From assembly GCA_024400835.1 (NCBI GenBank), contig JAKSMC010000009.1:1-64000 (forward strand): a stretch of DNA of 64,000 bases, in the 5' to 3' direction. This stretch comes from Bacteroidales bacterium (GTDB lineage: Bacteria; Bacteroidota; Bacteroidia; Bacteroidales; WCHB1-69). Each line of letters opens with the position of its first letter. Position 1 is the first letter of the stretch. This document shows positions 42,201-49,893 of the stretch, one piece after another. A model generated the notes under the pieces. That model was not told the origin of the DNA. It saw only the letters and a program-made list of their open reading frames with translations, and searched no databases. Position numbers and translations under genes: made by a program.

Positions 42201-45079
42201 GGACTTCAGCAGGCCTGATTTTCAACACCACGCCCGAGCTCCTCGGCCTGTCCACCGACCGCAGTTACTGGACACGGGTACGGGCCTTGTGCAGTGACAG
42301 TACTTACAGCACATGGATATCTGCCACCTTTGCCACGGAATGCGGCGAAATCAGCCGCCTACCCTATTCAAGGGATTTTGAAGATATGGAACCTGGGAAC
42401 GGAAGCACGAATTTGGGCCACTGCTGGTCGAATTTATGGAACACCTCCTATTATCCTCCCAGATTAACCTCACAAGTGATATACACTCCGAATAATTCCG
42501 TAGGCTTTACAACTTATGCCAACACAGACACCACCATAGTCGTACTGCCCAAGCTCAGCGACACCCTGAACATACAGGACCTGCAGCTCTCATTCAGAGC
42601 CTCCATCTTATCCGGGACTATAGCCATAGGCGCAATGACCGATCCTTCGGACCTCTCCACTTTTGTCCTCATCGACTCCATCGATGTGGTAACTACGACA
42701 TCTACGGTATGGAGGCCCTTCGAGGTGCCGCTCTCTGGATACTCCGGCCATGGCAAGTACGTGGCTATTGGGGCAATTGGATCTGCACACTTCTCCATCG
42801 ATGACGTGGTTCTTGACTACATTCCATCCTGTCCGAGGACATCAATGCCGCAGGTCACCTATACAGACAACAACTCCGCAGTCATAACCTGGACCGAGAA
42901 TGGAACGGCCTCCCAGTGGGAAATCGAGTACGGTCCGGAAGGATTCGCACAAGGTCAGGGGGCCGTGGTCACAGCCACATCCAACCCTTTCACGTTGACG
43001 GGGTTGCAGCCCTCAACAGGTTACGACTGCTACGTCCGTGCCTGGTGTGCGTCCGACGACCGGAGCGTCTGGAGCCCCAAACGCAGCTTTGCAACCGTCA
43101 ATTGCGATTCTGCCGACAGATGCCCGCTGCAGGTAATCCTCTACTACACCGGCACTGACACCGTCGGATGGGCCGGCGCCACCCTCGACATCTATGCCGA
43201 CGGACTGATTGCCGCCTCGCTGACACTTTCGTCCGGGCAGTTCACAGACACCGTGCTTGTACCCATCTGCCCGAACGCGCACGTGACCGAGAGCTTCAAC
43301 ATCGACAACCTGGACCCTGTTTACTCCTATACCGTGCATAATTTCTCCTACATCTCCATTTTCTCTCCGAATTTAGACATCCTTTATGACAGTGTCCCCT
43401 GCGTTGACCCGATTCCCTGGCACAACAGGCCGCAGTTGGACTACATTCAAACCTGCAGCGACAATCCCTGCTTCGCGCCCCGGGGGCTGACAGTTCTGAA
43501 CTTCACTGACCACAGCGCCACGCTTGACTGGACGGCCCTAAACGGGGAGAACAGCTGGTTCATAGACTACAAGCGGCTGCAGGACTCCGTATGGACCACC
43601 GTGACCTCGTCCGGCCATCCGGACAGCATTACCGGTCTGTCGCCAATCTCCAGATACCAAGTCCGCCTACGTGCGGCCTGCAACGACGGCACCGAAAGTA
43701 ATGTCCGCGATACCGCCACATTCACCACCGAAATCTGCAGCAACTATCTGTATAATAGCCCATTCCAGGATTCCATCGCAAATATTCCATCTTGGCTTAA
43801 TTGGTATCACGGTTCCACTAACATTCCATACAGTTATAGTCAGAACATCTATCTCAGTTCTGAAATCCAGGAGCCGCTGGACATCTTCGCTTTGGAAATC
43901 TACACCTTGAATCCCAACACTATTGACAAGCATTACGACATCTATCTCGGGCATACCAACAAGGACCGTTTCTACGGTGGAGACTTCGTCCCGACGGAGT
44001 CGCTCACCTTAGTGTTTTCAGGAACTGTCCACGACACGGCCACAAGCAACTTCAGCAGGCTGCACATCCAGTTGGACACCGTGTTCAGTTACAACGGCGT
44101 GGACAACCTCCTCCTGGCCGTGCGTAACTACAGCAATGTCGGCAGTGCGACAGGCAGTGTCCCGATACTCAACATAGGTTCTCCGGGCCTGAGCATATAT
44201 TATCAGAGCAGCAGTCCCTTCACCACTGAGCTTTGGGAAGCCCTCTCGCACGGAATAAACGCGCCCTCTGGCACGCTCTCCTATTACAAAGACGTCATCC
44301 GCTTCCCGAAGTGTTGCGCCACGCCGTACGGCGTCTCGGTGCAGCCCAACGCGACGGATACCACGGCGACGGTGACCTGGCAGCCCGGCGGCGGCGAGAG
44401 CAGGTGGGTGCTCGAGTACAAGACCGTCAGCGCCTCCGAGTGGACCTCCGTGGTCTGTCAACAGCCCTCGTACCTCATCGCCGACGTCGTGCCCTCCGTG
44501 CAGTACATGGGCCGCGTGATGGCCGTATGTGACACGGCGAGCGGCGAGGGCAGCGGCTTCGTTGATTTCACCTTCACCGTGGTGCCCGCCGCGCCCACCG
44601 CCTACAACATCGTGTCCTCCGCCGGCCCCGGCGGCACCATCCTGCCCACCGGCAACGTCAACGTGATGGCCGGCTACGATATGACCTTCGACATCGTGCC
44701 CGACACCGCCGCCGGCTACGTCATCCAGGACGTGTTGGTAGATGAGATCTCCCAGGGTCCCGTCCCGACCTACACCTTCTACGCCGTGGACGCCGACCAC
44801 ACCATCCGCGCCGAGTTCCTCAACGTGGGCATCGACGACCTGTCCGACAACCTCATCGCCATCTACCCCAACCCCACGAACGGGAAGCTGACGGTTTCAG
44901 GTACCGGGTTGCAGGTTTCAAGGATCGACATCTACGATGTGTACGGGAAGCTGCTCCAGACGTTGGCGGTCAACGATGTGGTCGCGGACCTTGATGTGAC
45001 GCGCCTGCCCGCCGGTCTGTATTTCCTGCGCATCCAGACGGACAACGGCGCCGTGACGAAACGGTTCGTGAAACGATAA
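39281..45079 (+). CDS. Giant fibronectin type III / jelly-roll protein with T9SS sorting domain
   Basis: 1932 residues. Signal peptide MKRHLLALIFAVLCLGAVAQ. The body alternates two modules several times: a jelly-roll (MAM-like) beta domain with conserved 'C W', 'MPP' and 'SGRFIAFR...IDDVVLD' elements, and a fibronectin type III domain ('ATIDITSRGNEDMWEFRYGP ... LAPDTHYDIYVRA'). About residues 1770-1855 form a divergent InlB-type repeat ('GGTILPTGNVNVMAGYDMTF'), followed by a T9SS type A sorting domain (YPNPTNGKLTV ... KRFVKR). Likely an outer-surface or released protein for adhesion or polymer binding; no catalytic residues are recognised. Codons become markedly GC-richer from about 44290, suggesting the last modules have a separate history. 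The 3' end is duplicated at 46022-46116, beyond a toxin-antitoxin pair. Confidence 0.87.
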   Translation: MKRHLLALIFAVLCLGAVAQQNCTITQLPYRVAMNENYPDLLECWTISSNSRFLYDEDYVMTLNLSAMESGCVITPPIDPSIPMNSIVVKWRMQGDYYNSCDYMEVSVGTDPTNESSFTPVGSANCPNGNDHDRIFEVSLQNYNGPGRYIRLRPTGNLGRCYLYEVSLEHYNDCYSPLVTDSWSADTTAYITWQPRGNETSWQYAYCQAQDTPAVWTATSQPAVYLNGLTPNTRYDFYLRSVCESSIGETAIPVSQFATECPDYLTIPYYEDFSNPLVRRCWTGVIAQHQYVTDLIEYSPVQFGSIVAMPPIPPSVNIDTLMLAFEFRKSPGTELEVGVMDNPLDTSTFQSVLTVPPTEQCVPVPDGTEYNENWYYFDMVFSSYSDTGKYIAFRSEGSVIIRNIALTAIPPCVAPAPVLLTDISSNSATIDITSRGNEDMWEFRYGPPGFDPDTEGVSGTAAFHPFILEQLAPDTHYDIYVRAHCGTAFGNWSSRLSFHTLCSPIEHLPYIQNSNFRDCWSSIGSTYEQGYADVILGQDSIGIGGGSVNNPFNGCSYAIMPPVADTMYLQNKQISFRLPSGIVSIEVGVMDNCLDFTTFVPVASVIDTANTVSFFNYQGSGRFIAFRCCHGIREIDDVVLDVAPPCGVPENLSVSNILGTSAYVSWDSVTLGYVDDYTVFYAPEGSTHFETRNTSETHLMLSGLIPDTAYIVRVRCNCTEGGGAYAEAAFSTNCGSSSIVSFGNGLYRQDLLPASPSAGNTYSQQLFLKEEMVDMLAVGDISELQFEYSSNNLFYNRPAFISVFLGETDQNSFSSDSSWIDFSQLTKVFEDTVTFSVSDQFQWLSIVFDSAYHYDGQQNLVVAVLNYSVPSLTTRYIGSVTSENLSIYYMDPIDFDLGYVQLPINPAMETFPGTYNSRQRSNIRFVVCNDSMPCPTPNLLVTSVTGQDVSFEVTAGGEENYWELEYRPFNDTAWTSAGLIFNTTPELLGLSTDRSYWTRVRALCSDSTYSTWISATFATECGEISRLPYSRDFEDMEPGNGSTNLGHCWSNLWNTSYYPPRLTSQVIYTPNNSVGFTTYANTDTTIVVLPKLSDTLNIQDLQLSFRASILSGTIAIGAMTDPSDLSTFVLIDSIDVVTTTSTVWRPFEVPLSGYSGHGKYVAIGAIGSAHFSIDDVVLDYIPSCPRTSMPQVTYTDNNSAVITWTENGTASQWEIEYGPEGFAQGQGAVVTATSNPFTLTGLQPSTGYDCYVRAWCASDDRSVWSPKRSFATVNCDSADRCPLQVILYYTGTDTVGWAGATLDIYADGLIAASLTLSSGQFTDTVLVPICPNAHVTESFNIDNLDPVYSYTVHNFSYISIFSPNLDILYDSVPCVDPIPWHNRPQLDYIQTCSDNPCFAPRGLTVLNFTDHSATLDWTALNGENSWFIDYKRLQDSVWTTVTSSGHPDSITGLSPISRYQVRLRAACNDGTESNVRDTATFTTEICSNYLYNSPFQDSIANIPSWLNWYHGSTNIPYSYSQNIYLSSEIQEPLDIFALEIYTLNPNTIDKHYDIYLGHTNKDRFYGGDFVPTESLTLVFSGTVHDTATSNFSRLHIQLDTVFSYNGVDNLLLAVRNYSNVGSATGSVPILNIGSPGLSIYYQSSSPFTTELWEALSHGINAPSGTLSYYKDVIRFPKCCATPYGVSVQPNATDTTATVTWQPGGGESRWVLEYKTVSASEWTSVVCQQPSYLIADVVPSVQYMGRVMAVCDTASGEGSGFVDFTFTVVPAAPTAYNIVSSAGPGGTILPTGNVNVMAGYDMTFDIVPDTAAGYVIQDVLVDEISQGPVPTYTFYAVDADHTIRAEFLNVGIDDLSDNLIAIYPNPTNGKLTVSGTGLQVSRIDIYDVYGKLLQTLAVNDVVADLDVTRLPAGLYFLRIQTDNGAVTKRFVKR

Positions 45080-45104
45080 TGTAAGGGCGAAAAATTTTTC
45101 GCCC
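45010..45104. repeat. 95-bp direct repeat, left copy (XRE islet)
   Basis: Last 22 codons of the T9SS gene, its stop and its terminator. Repeated at 46022-46116 (offset 1012 bp, about 88% identical). Confidence 0.88.
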
Positions 45105-45106
45105 TT
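45083..45106 (+). terminator. Terminator of the 1932-residue T9SS gene
   Basis: Perfect 24-nt palindrome AAGGGCGAAAAA / TTTTTCGCCCTT, 3 bp after the stop codon, followed by TCATT. Part of the direct repeat. Confidence 0.7.
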
Positions 45107-45177
45107 TCATTCACCAATTATTGCCGGACACCAATAGAAAAAAATAATTAGGCGACTAAAATATCAACTTTTATGTT

Positions 45178-45185
45178 TATTTTTG
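45178..45185 (+). promoter_or_regulatory. -7 promoter element for the HigB-like/XRE pair
   Basis: TATTTTTG followed by CCGCC, 19 bp upstream of the ATG at 45205. Confidence 0.65.
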
Positions 45186-45204
45186 CCGCCGTAAATTTGA
45201 AATT

Positions 45205-45684
45205 ATGAAAACCAATTTATTTATTGAATTACTGGAGGATGGGAATAAAGTCAGTCTTTATTCTCCAAAGTTTGAAGGAGAGGAATATACAGAGTTTGAA
45301 AAATTCCTGCTCCAATATAAGGATTCTCACCCTGAAGACGTGGCGCAATTAGTTTATCGATTGGACATCATAAAGCGTGATGGGGCGGCAGACCGACATT
45401 TTCGTTATGAAGGGACAAAGCGGGACAGAGTTATGGCATTGCCGTCACATTTGGAAACGACATCTTTAAGGTTATATTTGCTCAATATCCAATCTAAAGT
45501 GCTAATATTGGGTAATGGTGGATTAAAAAGCTCAGCGACGTATCAAGAGAATGATCATTTGAACAGATGTGTTCAAACGCTGCAGAAAATCGATATTGAA
45601 ATCAAGCAGTTGGAAAAGCAGAAAATCATCACTATTTCCGGCACGCAATTGCTTGGTAAGTTATCATTTGTTATTGACGAATAA
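45205..45684 (+). CDS. Putative HigB/RelE-like toxin of a type II module
   Basis: 159 residues, no signal peptide. I recall homologues in Bacteroidetes always next to an XRE-type gene. Family-typical blocks: 'EYTEFEKFLLQYKDSHPEDVAQLVYRLDII' near residues 27-56, 'RHFRYEGTKRDRVMALP' near residue 65, and 'TTSLRLYLLNIQSKVLILGNGGLKSSATYQ' near residues 84-113. The latter resembles the strand pair 'RLY.....I.VLL.GF.KK....' at the core of RelE/HigB toxins, which cut mRNA on the ribosome. The extra N- and C-terminal regions make it longer than classical HigB. The XRE gene follows 10 bp later in the toxin-first order of HigBA. Toxin function is inferred from context and this local similarity. Confidence 0.65.
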   Translation: MKTNLFIELLEDGNKVSLYSPKFEGEEYTEFEKFLLQYKDSHPEDVAQLVYRLDIIKRDGAADRHFRYEGTKRDRVMALPSHLETTSLRLYLLNIQSKVLILGNGGLKSSATYQENDHLNRCVQTLQKIDIEIKQLEKQKIITISGTQLLGKLSFVIDE

Positions 45685-45694
45685 GTATTCTACA

Positions 45695-46003
45695 ATGAAA
45701 ACCAACGAATTAATGAATGAAGTTCGCAGCACGATGAGCCCTGCGATGAAAAAGCAGATGGATTTATCCGTAAGCATTGCCAATTGTATATATGCGATAT
45801 TGGAAAAAAAAGGTTTAACTCAAAAAGATCTGGCCACCTTGCTGGGCAAAACAGAGACGGAAGTGAGTCGCTGGCTTTCAGGTACACATAATCTTACTAT
45901 GGCAACCATAGCAAAGATTTCAGTGGCATTAGATACGGATATTATACAGGTCATTCCATTTGACAAACAATCAAAAAAGAGAAAGGTTGCCGCATTAATG
46001 TGA
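45695..46003 (+). CDS. XRE-family antitoxin / transcriptional regulator
   Basis: 102 residues from ATG 45695 (MKTNELMNEVRSTM). An N-terminal helix is followed by a helix-turn-helix domain (about residues 28-80): 'AILEKKGLTQKDLATLLGKTETEVSRWLSGTHNLTMATIAKISVAL', then 'DTDIIQVIPF' and a basic tail. This is the usual antitoxin of HigBA-type pairs, expected to bind the toxin and repress their promoter. It starts 10 bp after the putative toxin gene. The module is flanked by 95-bp direct repeats derived from the T9SS gene. Confidence 0.85.
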   Translation: MKTNELMNEVRSTMSPAMKKQMDLSVSIANCIYAILEKKGLTQKDLATLLGKTETEVSRWLSGTHNLTMATIAKISVALDTDIIQVIPFDKQSKKRKVAALM

Positions 46004-46010
46004 AAACCGA

Positions 46011-46091
46011 CTGTTGAGGAGCGCCGGCCTGTATTTCGCCCGCATCCGGACAGGCAACGGCGCCGTGACGAAGCGGTTCGTGAAAAGATAA
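46011..46091 (+). pseudogene. Orphan 3' end of a T9SS sorting domain
   Basis: In frame it reads LLRSAGLYFARIRTGNGAVT and on to KRFVKR and stop, the final strands of a T9SS sorting domain. It matches the end of the 1932-residue protein, with several silent and conservative changes. No start codon or upstream domain exists; it begins 8 bp after the XRE gene. Confidence 0.85.
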
Positions 46092-46116
46092 CGTAAGGGC
46101 GAAAATTTTTTCGCCC
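46022..46116. repeat. 95-bp direct repeat, right copy (XRE islet)
   Basis: Second copy of 45010-45104, with about 11 differences, including the duplicated terminator. Confidence 0.88.
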
Positions 46117-46118
46117 CA
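46095..46118 (+). terminator. Duplicated terminator after the XRE islet
   Basis: GGGCGAAAA / TTTTCGCCC stem, the slightly altered twin of 45083-45106; it would end transcription of the toxin-antitoxin pair. The remaining 150 bp to glyA contain only the glyA promoter. Confidence 0.6.
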
Positions 46119-46211
46119 ACCACGCCCCGACAATTGCGGTGCGCAGCCCATAACCAATGGTCGCTGTCAAAGTATTTTGTTTTTCCTCTTTCATTTATCA
46201 GTTATTTTATG

Positions 46212-46219
46212 TATGTTTG
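46212..46219 (+). promoter_or_regulatory. -7 promoter element for glyA
   Basis: TATGTTTG followed by CAGCAC, 51 bp upstream of ATG 46271. Confidence 0.6.
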
Positions 46220-46270
46220 CAGCACTTTTTTTTGAATACATAAAATATCTAATAATCAATTAATTATATT

Positions 46271-47548
46271 ATGAAAAGAGACGAACAGATTTTCAATCTT
46301 ATCGAACAAGAGCGTCAACGTCAGACCAACGGCATTGAGTTGATCGCATCCGAAAACTTCGTGAGCCCACAAGTTATGGAAGCTATGGGTTCCGTAATGA
46401 CCAACAAATACGCAGAAGGCTATCCTGGGAAACGTTATTACGGCGGTTGCCAAATCGTTGACCAAAGCGAAACCATCGCCATCGCACGCGCAAAAGAACT
46501 CTACGGTGCTTGCTGGGCAAACGTCCAACCGCACTCCGGCGCTCAAGCCAATATGGCAGTCTTCTTGGCTTGCCTCAACGCAGGCGACACTTTTATGGGC
46601 ATGGACCTCAACCACGGCGGTCACCTTTCCCACGGTTCCCCAGTGAACTTCTCTGGTATCAACTACAAGGTTGTCGGCTATCAGGTCAAAGAAGAAACCG
46701 GTATGGTTGACTATGACGATATGGAAAAGAAAGCGCTCGAATTCCATCCTAAATTGATCATCGGTGGTGGTTCTGCCTACAGCCGCGATTGGGATTGGGC
46801 ACGTATGCGTGAAATCGCTGACAAAATCGGTGCTATCCTGATGGGCGACATCAGCCACCCGTCCGGCCTCATCGCCAAAGGTTATCTGAACAACGCCGTT
46901 AAATATTGTCACATCGTCACTACTACCACACACAAGACCCTCCGCGGACCTCGTGGCGGTATGATTCTTATGGGTGAAGATTTTGACAATCCTTGGGGCA
47001 AGACTACTCCGAAGGGCGAAATCAAGAAGATGTCCGCTCTCCTCGACAGCGCCGTATTCCCTGGCACACAAGGTGGTCCGCTGGAGCACGTCATCGCTGC
47101 TAAGGCTGTCGCTCTCGGCGAAGCTCTGACCGACACTTACGACCAATACATCCAACAAGTCATGAAGAACGCCAAAGTTATGTGCGAAGCCTTCATGAAC
47201 AAAGGTTACAAGGTTATCTCCAACGGCACCGACAACCACTTGATGCTCGTCGACCTCCGCACCAAATTCCCTGAAATGACAGGTAAGGAAGCAGAAAACG
47301 CTTTGGTTGCCGCTGACATCACCATCAACAAGAATATGGTTCCGTTCGATAGCCGCAGCGCTTTCAAAACCTCTGGCCTCCGCGTTGGCACACCTGCCAT
47401 CACCACTCGTGGCTTGAAGGAAAACGAAATGCCTTTCGTTGTGGATTTGATCGACACCGTTCTCTGTAATCCTACAGAAGAAGTTATCGCCAAGGTTCGC
47501 GCTCAAGTCAACGACATGATGCACGACAGACCTCTCTTCGCTTGGTAA
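46271..47548 (+). CDS. glyA: Serine hydroxymethyltransferase
   Basis: 425 residues. A PLP enzyme converting serine + tetrahydrofolate to glycine + 5,10-methylene-THF, the main cellular one-carbon source. Motifs: '[33 protein letters not shown]' N-terminally (quoted in parts: IELIASENF and [10 protein letters not shown]), 'HSGAQAN', '[12 protein letters not shown]', the PLP-lysine segment '[15 protein letters not shown]', and '[15 protein letters not shown]' near the C-terminus. Length is normal. It has its own promoter and a hairpin terminator. Confidence 0.97.
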   Translation: MKRDEQIFNLIEQERQRQTNGIELIASENFVSPQVMEAMGSVMTNKYAEGYPGKRYYGGCQIVDQSETIAIARAKELYGACWANVQPHSGAQANMAVFLACLNAGDTFMGMDLNHGGHLSHGSPVNFSGINYKVVGYQVKEETGMVDYDDMEKKALEFHPKLIIGGGSAYSRDWDWARMREIADKIGAILMGDISHPSGLIAKGYLNNAVKYCHIVTTTTHKTLRGPRGGMILMGEDFDNPWGKTTPKGEIKKMSALLDSAVFPGTQGGPLEHVIAAKAVALGEALTDTYDQYIQQVMKNAKVMCEAFMNKGYKVISNGTDNHLMLVDLRTKFPEMTGKEAENALVAADITINKNMVPFDSRSAFKTSGLRVGTPAITTRGLKENEMPFVVDLIDTVLCNPTEEVIAKVRAQVNDMMHDRPLFAW

Positions 47549-47556
47549 AAAATTTC

Positions 47557-47595
47557 AAGTTCCGAGCTTCCGTCTAAGTCGGGAACTCGGAACTT
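47557..47595 (+). terminator. Hairpin after glyA
   Basis: Long imperfect stem AAGTTCCGAG / CTCGGAACTT extended by TTCC/GGGA pairs, beginning 8 bp after the stop. It is followed by CATTATAAT rather than a clean T-run, so it may be partial readthrough into the next gene. Confidence 0.55.
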
Positions 47596-47623
47596 CATTA
47601 TAATCACATCAAAAACAATAAAT

Positions 47624-48268
47624 ATGAGCAAACTTATAACGATAGAAGAAGCCGTTGCCAACATTAAGGATGGCATGACCATTATGTATGGCGGTTTCCT
47701 CGGCTGCGGCTCTGCCGTGAAATTGATTGAAGCCATCGCCAACAAAGGCGTTAAAGACCTCACCCTCATCGGTAACGACACCGCATACCAGAACAAAGCC
47801 ATCGGCATGCTGATTGCCAACAAACAGGTCAAGAAACTCTATGTTTCCCATATCGGCACCAACCCCGACACCATCCAACAGTTCAATGAGAAGACTTTGG
47901 ATATCGAATTCTGCCCGCAAGGCACATTGGCAGAGCGTATCCGCTGCGGTGGCGCAGGCCTCGGCGGCGTCCTCACCAAAACCGGTATCGGCACTGTGGT
48001 TGCTGAAGGCAAACAGACCGTGACCGTTGACGGCGAAGAATACCTGCTCGAAAAACCGCTCCACGCTGACGTGGCCCTCATCGGTGCCAGCATCTGCGAC
48101 GAAATGGGTAACTGCATCTACAAAGGCACAACCCAGAACTTCAACCCTATGATGGCTACGGCTGCTGACCTCGTCATCGTTGAAGCTAAGGAAATTGTCG
48201 CTACCGGCTCCATTCCTATGGAAAACGTCCATACCCCGGGTATCTACGTTGACTATATCGTAAAATAA
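47624..48268 (+). CDS. 3-oxoacid/acetate CoA-transferase, alpha subunit
   Basis: 214 residues. Matches the A subunit of heterodimeric family I CoA-transferases (AtoD/ScoA/CtfA): 'EAVANIKDGMTIMYGGFLGCG' at the start, 'GNDTAYQNKAIGMLI', 'SHIGTNPDTIQQF', 'CPQGTLAERIRCGGAGLGGVLT' near residue 105, and 'EKPLHADVALIGASICDEMGN' near 145. The enzyme moves CoA between short acyl groups such as acetate, acetoacetate and butyrate. The catalytic Glu lies on the beta subunit, which normally follows directly; here the next gene is an unrelated secreted protein, so the partner must be elsewhere or lost. A strong terminator follows, so the gene ends alone. Confidence 0.88.
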   Translation: MSKLITIEEAVANIKDGMTIMYGGFLGCGSAVKLIEAIANKGVKDLTLIGNDTAYQNKAIGMLIANKQVKKLYVSHIGTNPDTIQQFNEKTLDIEFCPQGTLAERIRCGGAGLGGVLTKTGIGTVVAEGKQTVTVDGEEYLLEKPLHADVALIGASICDEMGNCIYKGTTQNFNPMMATAADLVIVEAKEIVATGSIPMENVHTPGIYVDYIVK

Positions 48269-48301
48269 TGAATCCACGGTCCTTGCGACCTTCTCATCAG
48301 C

Positions 48302-48349
48302 GCAGACACCGGCTTGAGATTATATTTGGGCCGATGTCTGCCTTTTTTT
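48302..48349 (+). terminator. Terminator after the CoA-transferase alpha gene
   Basis: GCAGACA / TGTCTGC stem continued by CGGC / GCCG with a bulge, then TTTTTTT. It closes transcription 34 bp after the stop. Confidence 0.8.
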
Positions 48350-48436
48350 AAGATGAGTTTTGAGAAACGAAAGATGTAACGGGGTGCCCAAGCAATTTTA
48401 ATACTATCACGAAATGCGACGGCACAACTGCGAAAG

Positions 48437-49882
48437 ATGAGAATTGAAAAATATATACATATAATAATATGCGTGTGTTTGGTTTTTGCGTCACTTTGTA
48501 CGGCGGCGCAAGGACACAAACCTGTGCGCCTCGAATTCCCGTCCAGCCAGTACACCGGCGAGCTCAACTGCCAGATGTGCGGAGAAGAGGGGGTGTGCAC
48601 CATATTCCCCACAGAACGCGGCGACTCCACAATCCTCAACATCCAGCATTACGACGCGAACTTCTCCAGAGTTGACGAAGTCCGCATCGCCGTCTTCCCG
48701 CAACAGGTCTATGTGGGCTCAGCCTATGACCAGCACACCGTTTACATCCTTTATCAAAGCAAAGTTAAGAAGAAAAAAGAACCCCACGGGCTTTTAGTTA
48801 CATACCACGTAAAAGAGCACAAGGCCGACACGCTGTCCGTCAGAGGACTTCCCACTGACGATATCACGCAGCTGTCTGCCTACAACGGGCACATCTTCTT
48901 CGTCTGCCCCACCCGCAGGAACAACTCCGACCTCTTCTTCATCGCCCCGAAAGCCGATTACGTCAAAGCACTGTCATTGAACGAGGTGCCGGAATATACC
49001 ATCGACGACTACATCATCGACACCGTGGACGAGCGCATCATCACCTGCGCGAACACCTCCTCAAATTCAAGAGACAACATCATCTGGCTGTGCGAAACGA
49101 CCCTGAGCGGCGAAGTCACCCACACCATTGACCTTCCCGACACAGGCATCTACAGGTTCCAAAACGCGCGTATCGCGCAACTCGCCCCCAGCAAATATCT
49201 CATCGCCGGAACGTATCAAGCACGCAGAGGCAGCGTTGACAACACCGCAGAAGGCTCTTATGCCACCGTATATGACAACGGCAACTTCACGGAACCTGCG
49301 CTGTACCCCTATCCCCAGCTCAGCACGTACACCAACACCAACCGCACGGGATTTTCGGAAGTGCTCTACCTGCCCAGCAGAATCTACCACGACAACACCC
49401 GATACGCCTTCGTCACCGAAGCGTTCTATCCTGAATACAGATACTCCACCACCTACACCTACGGCGTTCCGATGACCGAATCGGTATTCGTCGGCTATCA
49501 GTTCGTCAATGCGGAAGTCAAGATTTTCGATGCTGACGGCAATTTGCAGTGGGAATACACCTTCCCCTACGACAATATGCTGACTTCCAGTATGTACACG
49601 CACCTGCGCGTCAACTTCTTTGCCGACAAAGTGCTCTTCTACTACCTCTACAACCAGAATTTGGTCACTATGCTGACCAACAACACTATGGAGGTCATCG
49701 ACCCCATTCGGAGCACCAACCTGTTCCCTTCCGAAAACAAGATAGAGCCGACAGTCTTCACCACAGGCCTTCTGCCCTGGTACGGCGACAACTTCCTAAT
49801 GTCCGGATACCGTTATAAAAATACGGGATCCAGCAAAAGCAAGAATCCCGTATATTTCATCAATAAGTTAAGATATCAGTAG
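48437..49882 (+). CDS. Hypothetical secreted protein
   Basis: 481 residues. Signal peptide MRIEKYIHIIICVCLVFASL with cleavage near CTAAQ-GH. The mature protein is rich in beta strands and aromatic residues with repeated 'YI..TYQ', 'F.V....N.D.FFI' and 'VKIFDADGNLQWEYTF' elements, suggesting a propeller-like fold. No T9SS sorting domain, lipobox or catalytic motif is recognised. I do not recognise the family. It is convergent with clpX (12 bp between stops). Confidence 0.7.
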   Translation: MRIEKYIHIIICVCLVFASLCTAAQGHKPVRLEFPSSQYTGELNCQMCGEEGVCTIFPTERGDSTILNIQHYDANFSRVDEVRIAVFPQQVYVGSAYDQHTVYILYQSKVKKKKEPHGLLVTYHVKEHKADTLSVRGLPTDDITQLSAYNGHIFFVCPTRRNNSDLFFIAPKADYVKALSLNEVPEYTIDDYIIDTVDERIITCANTSSNSRDNIIWLCETTLSGEVTHTIDLPDTGIYRFQNARIAQLAPSKYLIAGTYQARRGSVDNTAEGSYATVYDNGNFTEPALYPYPQLSTYTNTNRTGFSEVLYLPSRIYHDNTRYAFVTEAFYPEYRYSTTYTYGVPMTESVFVGYQFVNAEVKIFDADGNLQWEYTFPYDNMLTSSMYTHLRVNFFADKVLFYYLYNQNLVTMLTNNTMEVIDPIRSTNLFPSENKIEPTVFTTGLLPWYGDNFLMSGYRYKNTGSSKSKNPVYFINKLRYQ

Positions 49883-49893
49883 GCTGAAAATTT

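Noticed and set aside
46256..47524. 422-codon open frame antisense to glyA
   Set aside because: glyA is unmistakable on the plus strand; the reverse frame has no recognisable domain or promoter.
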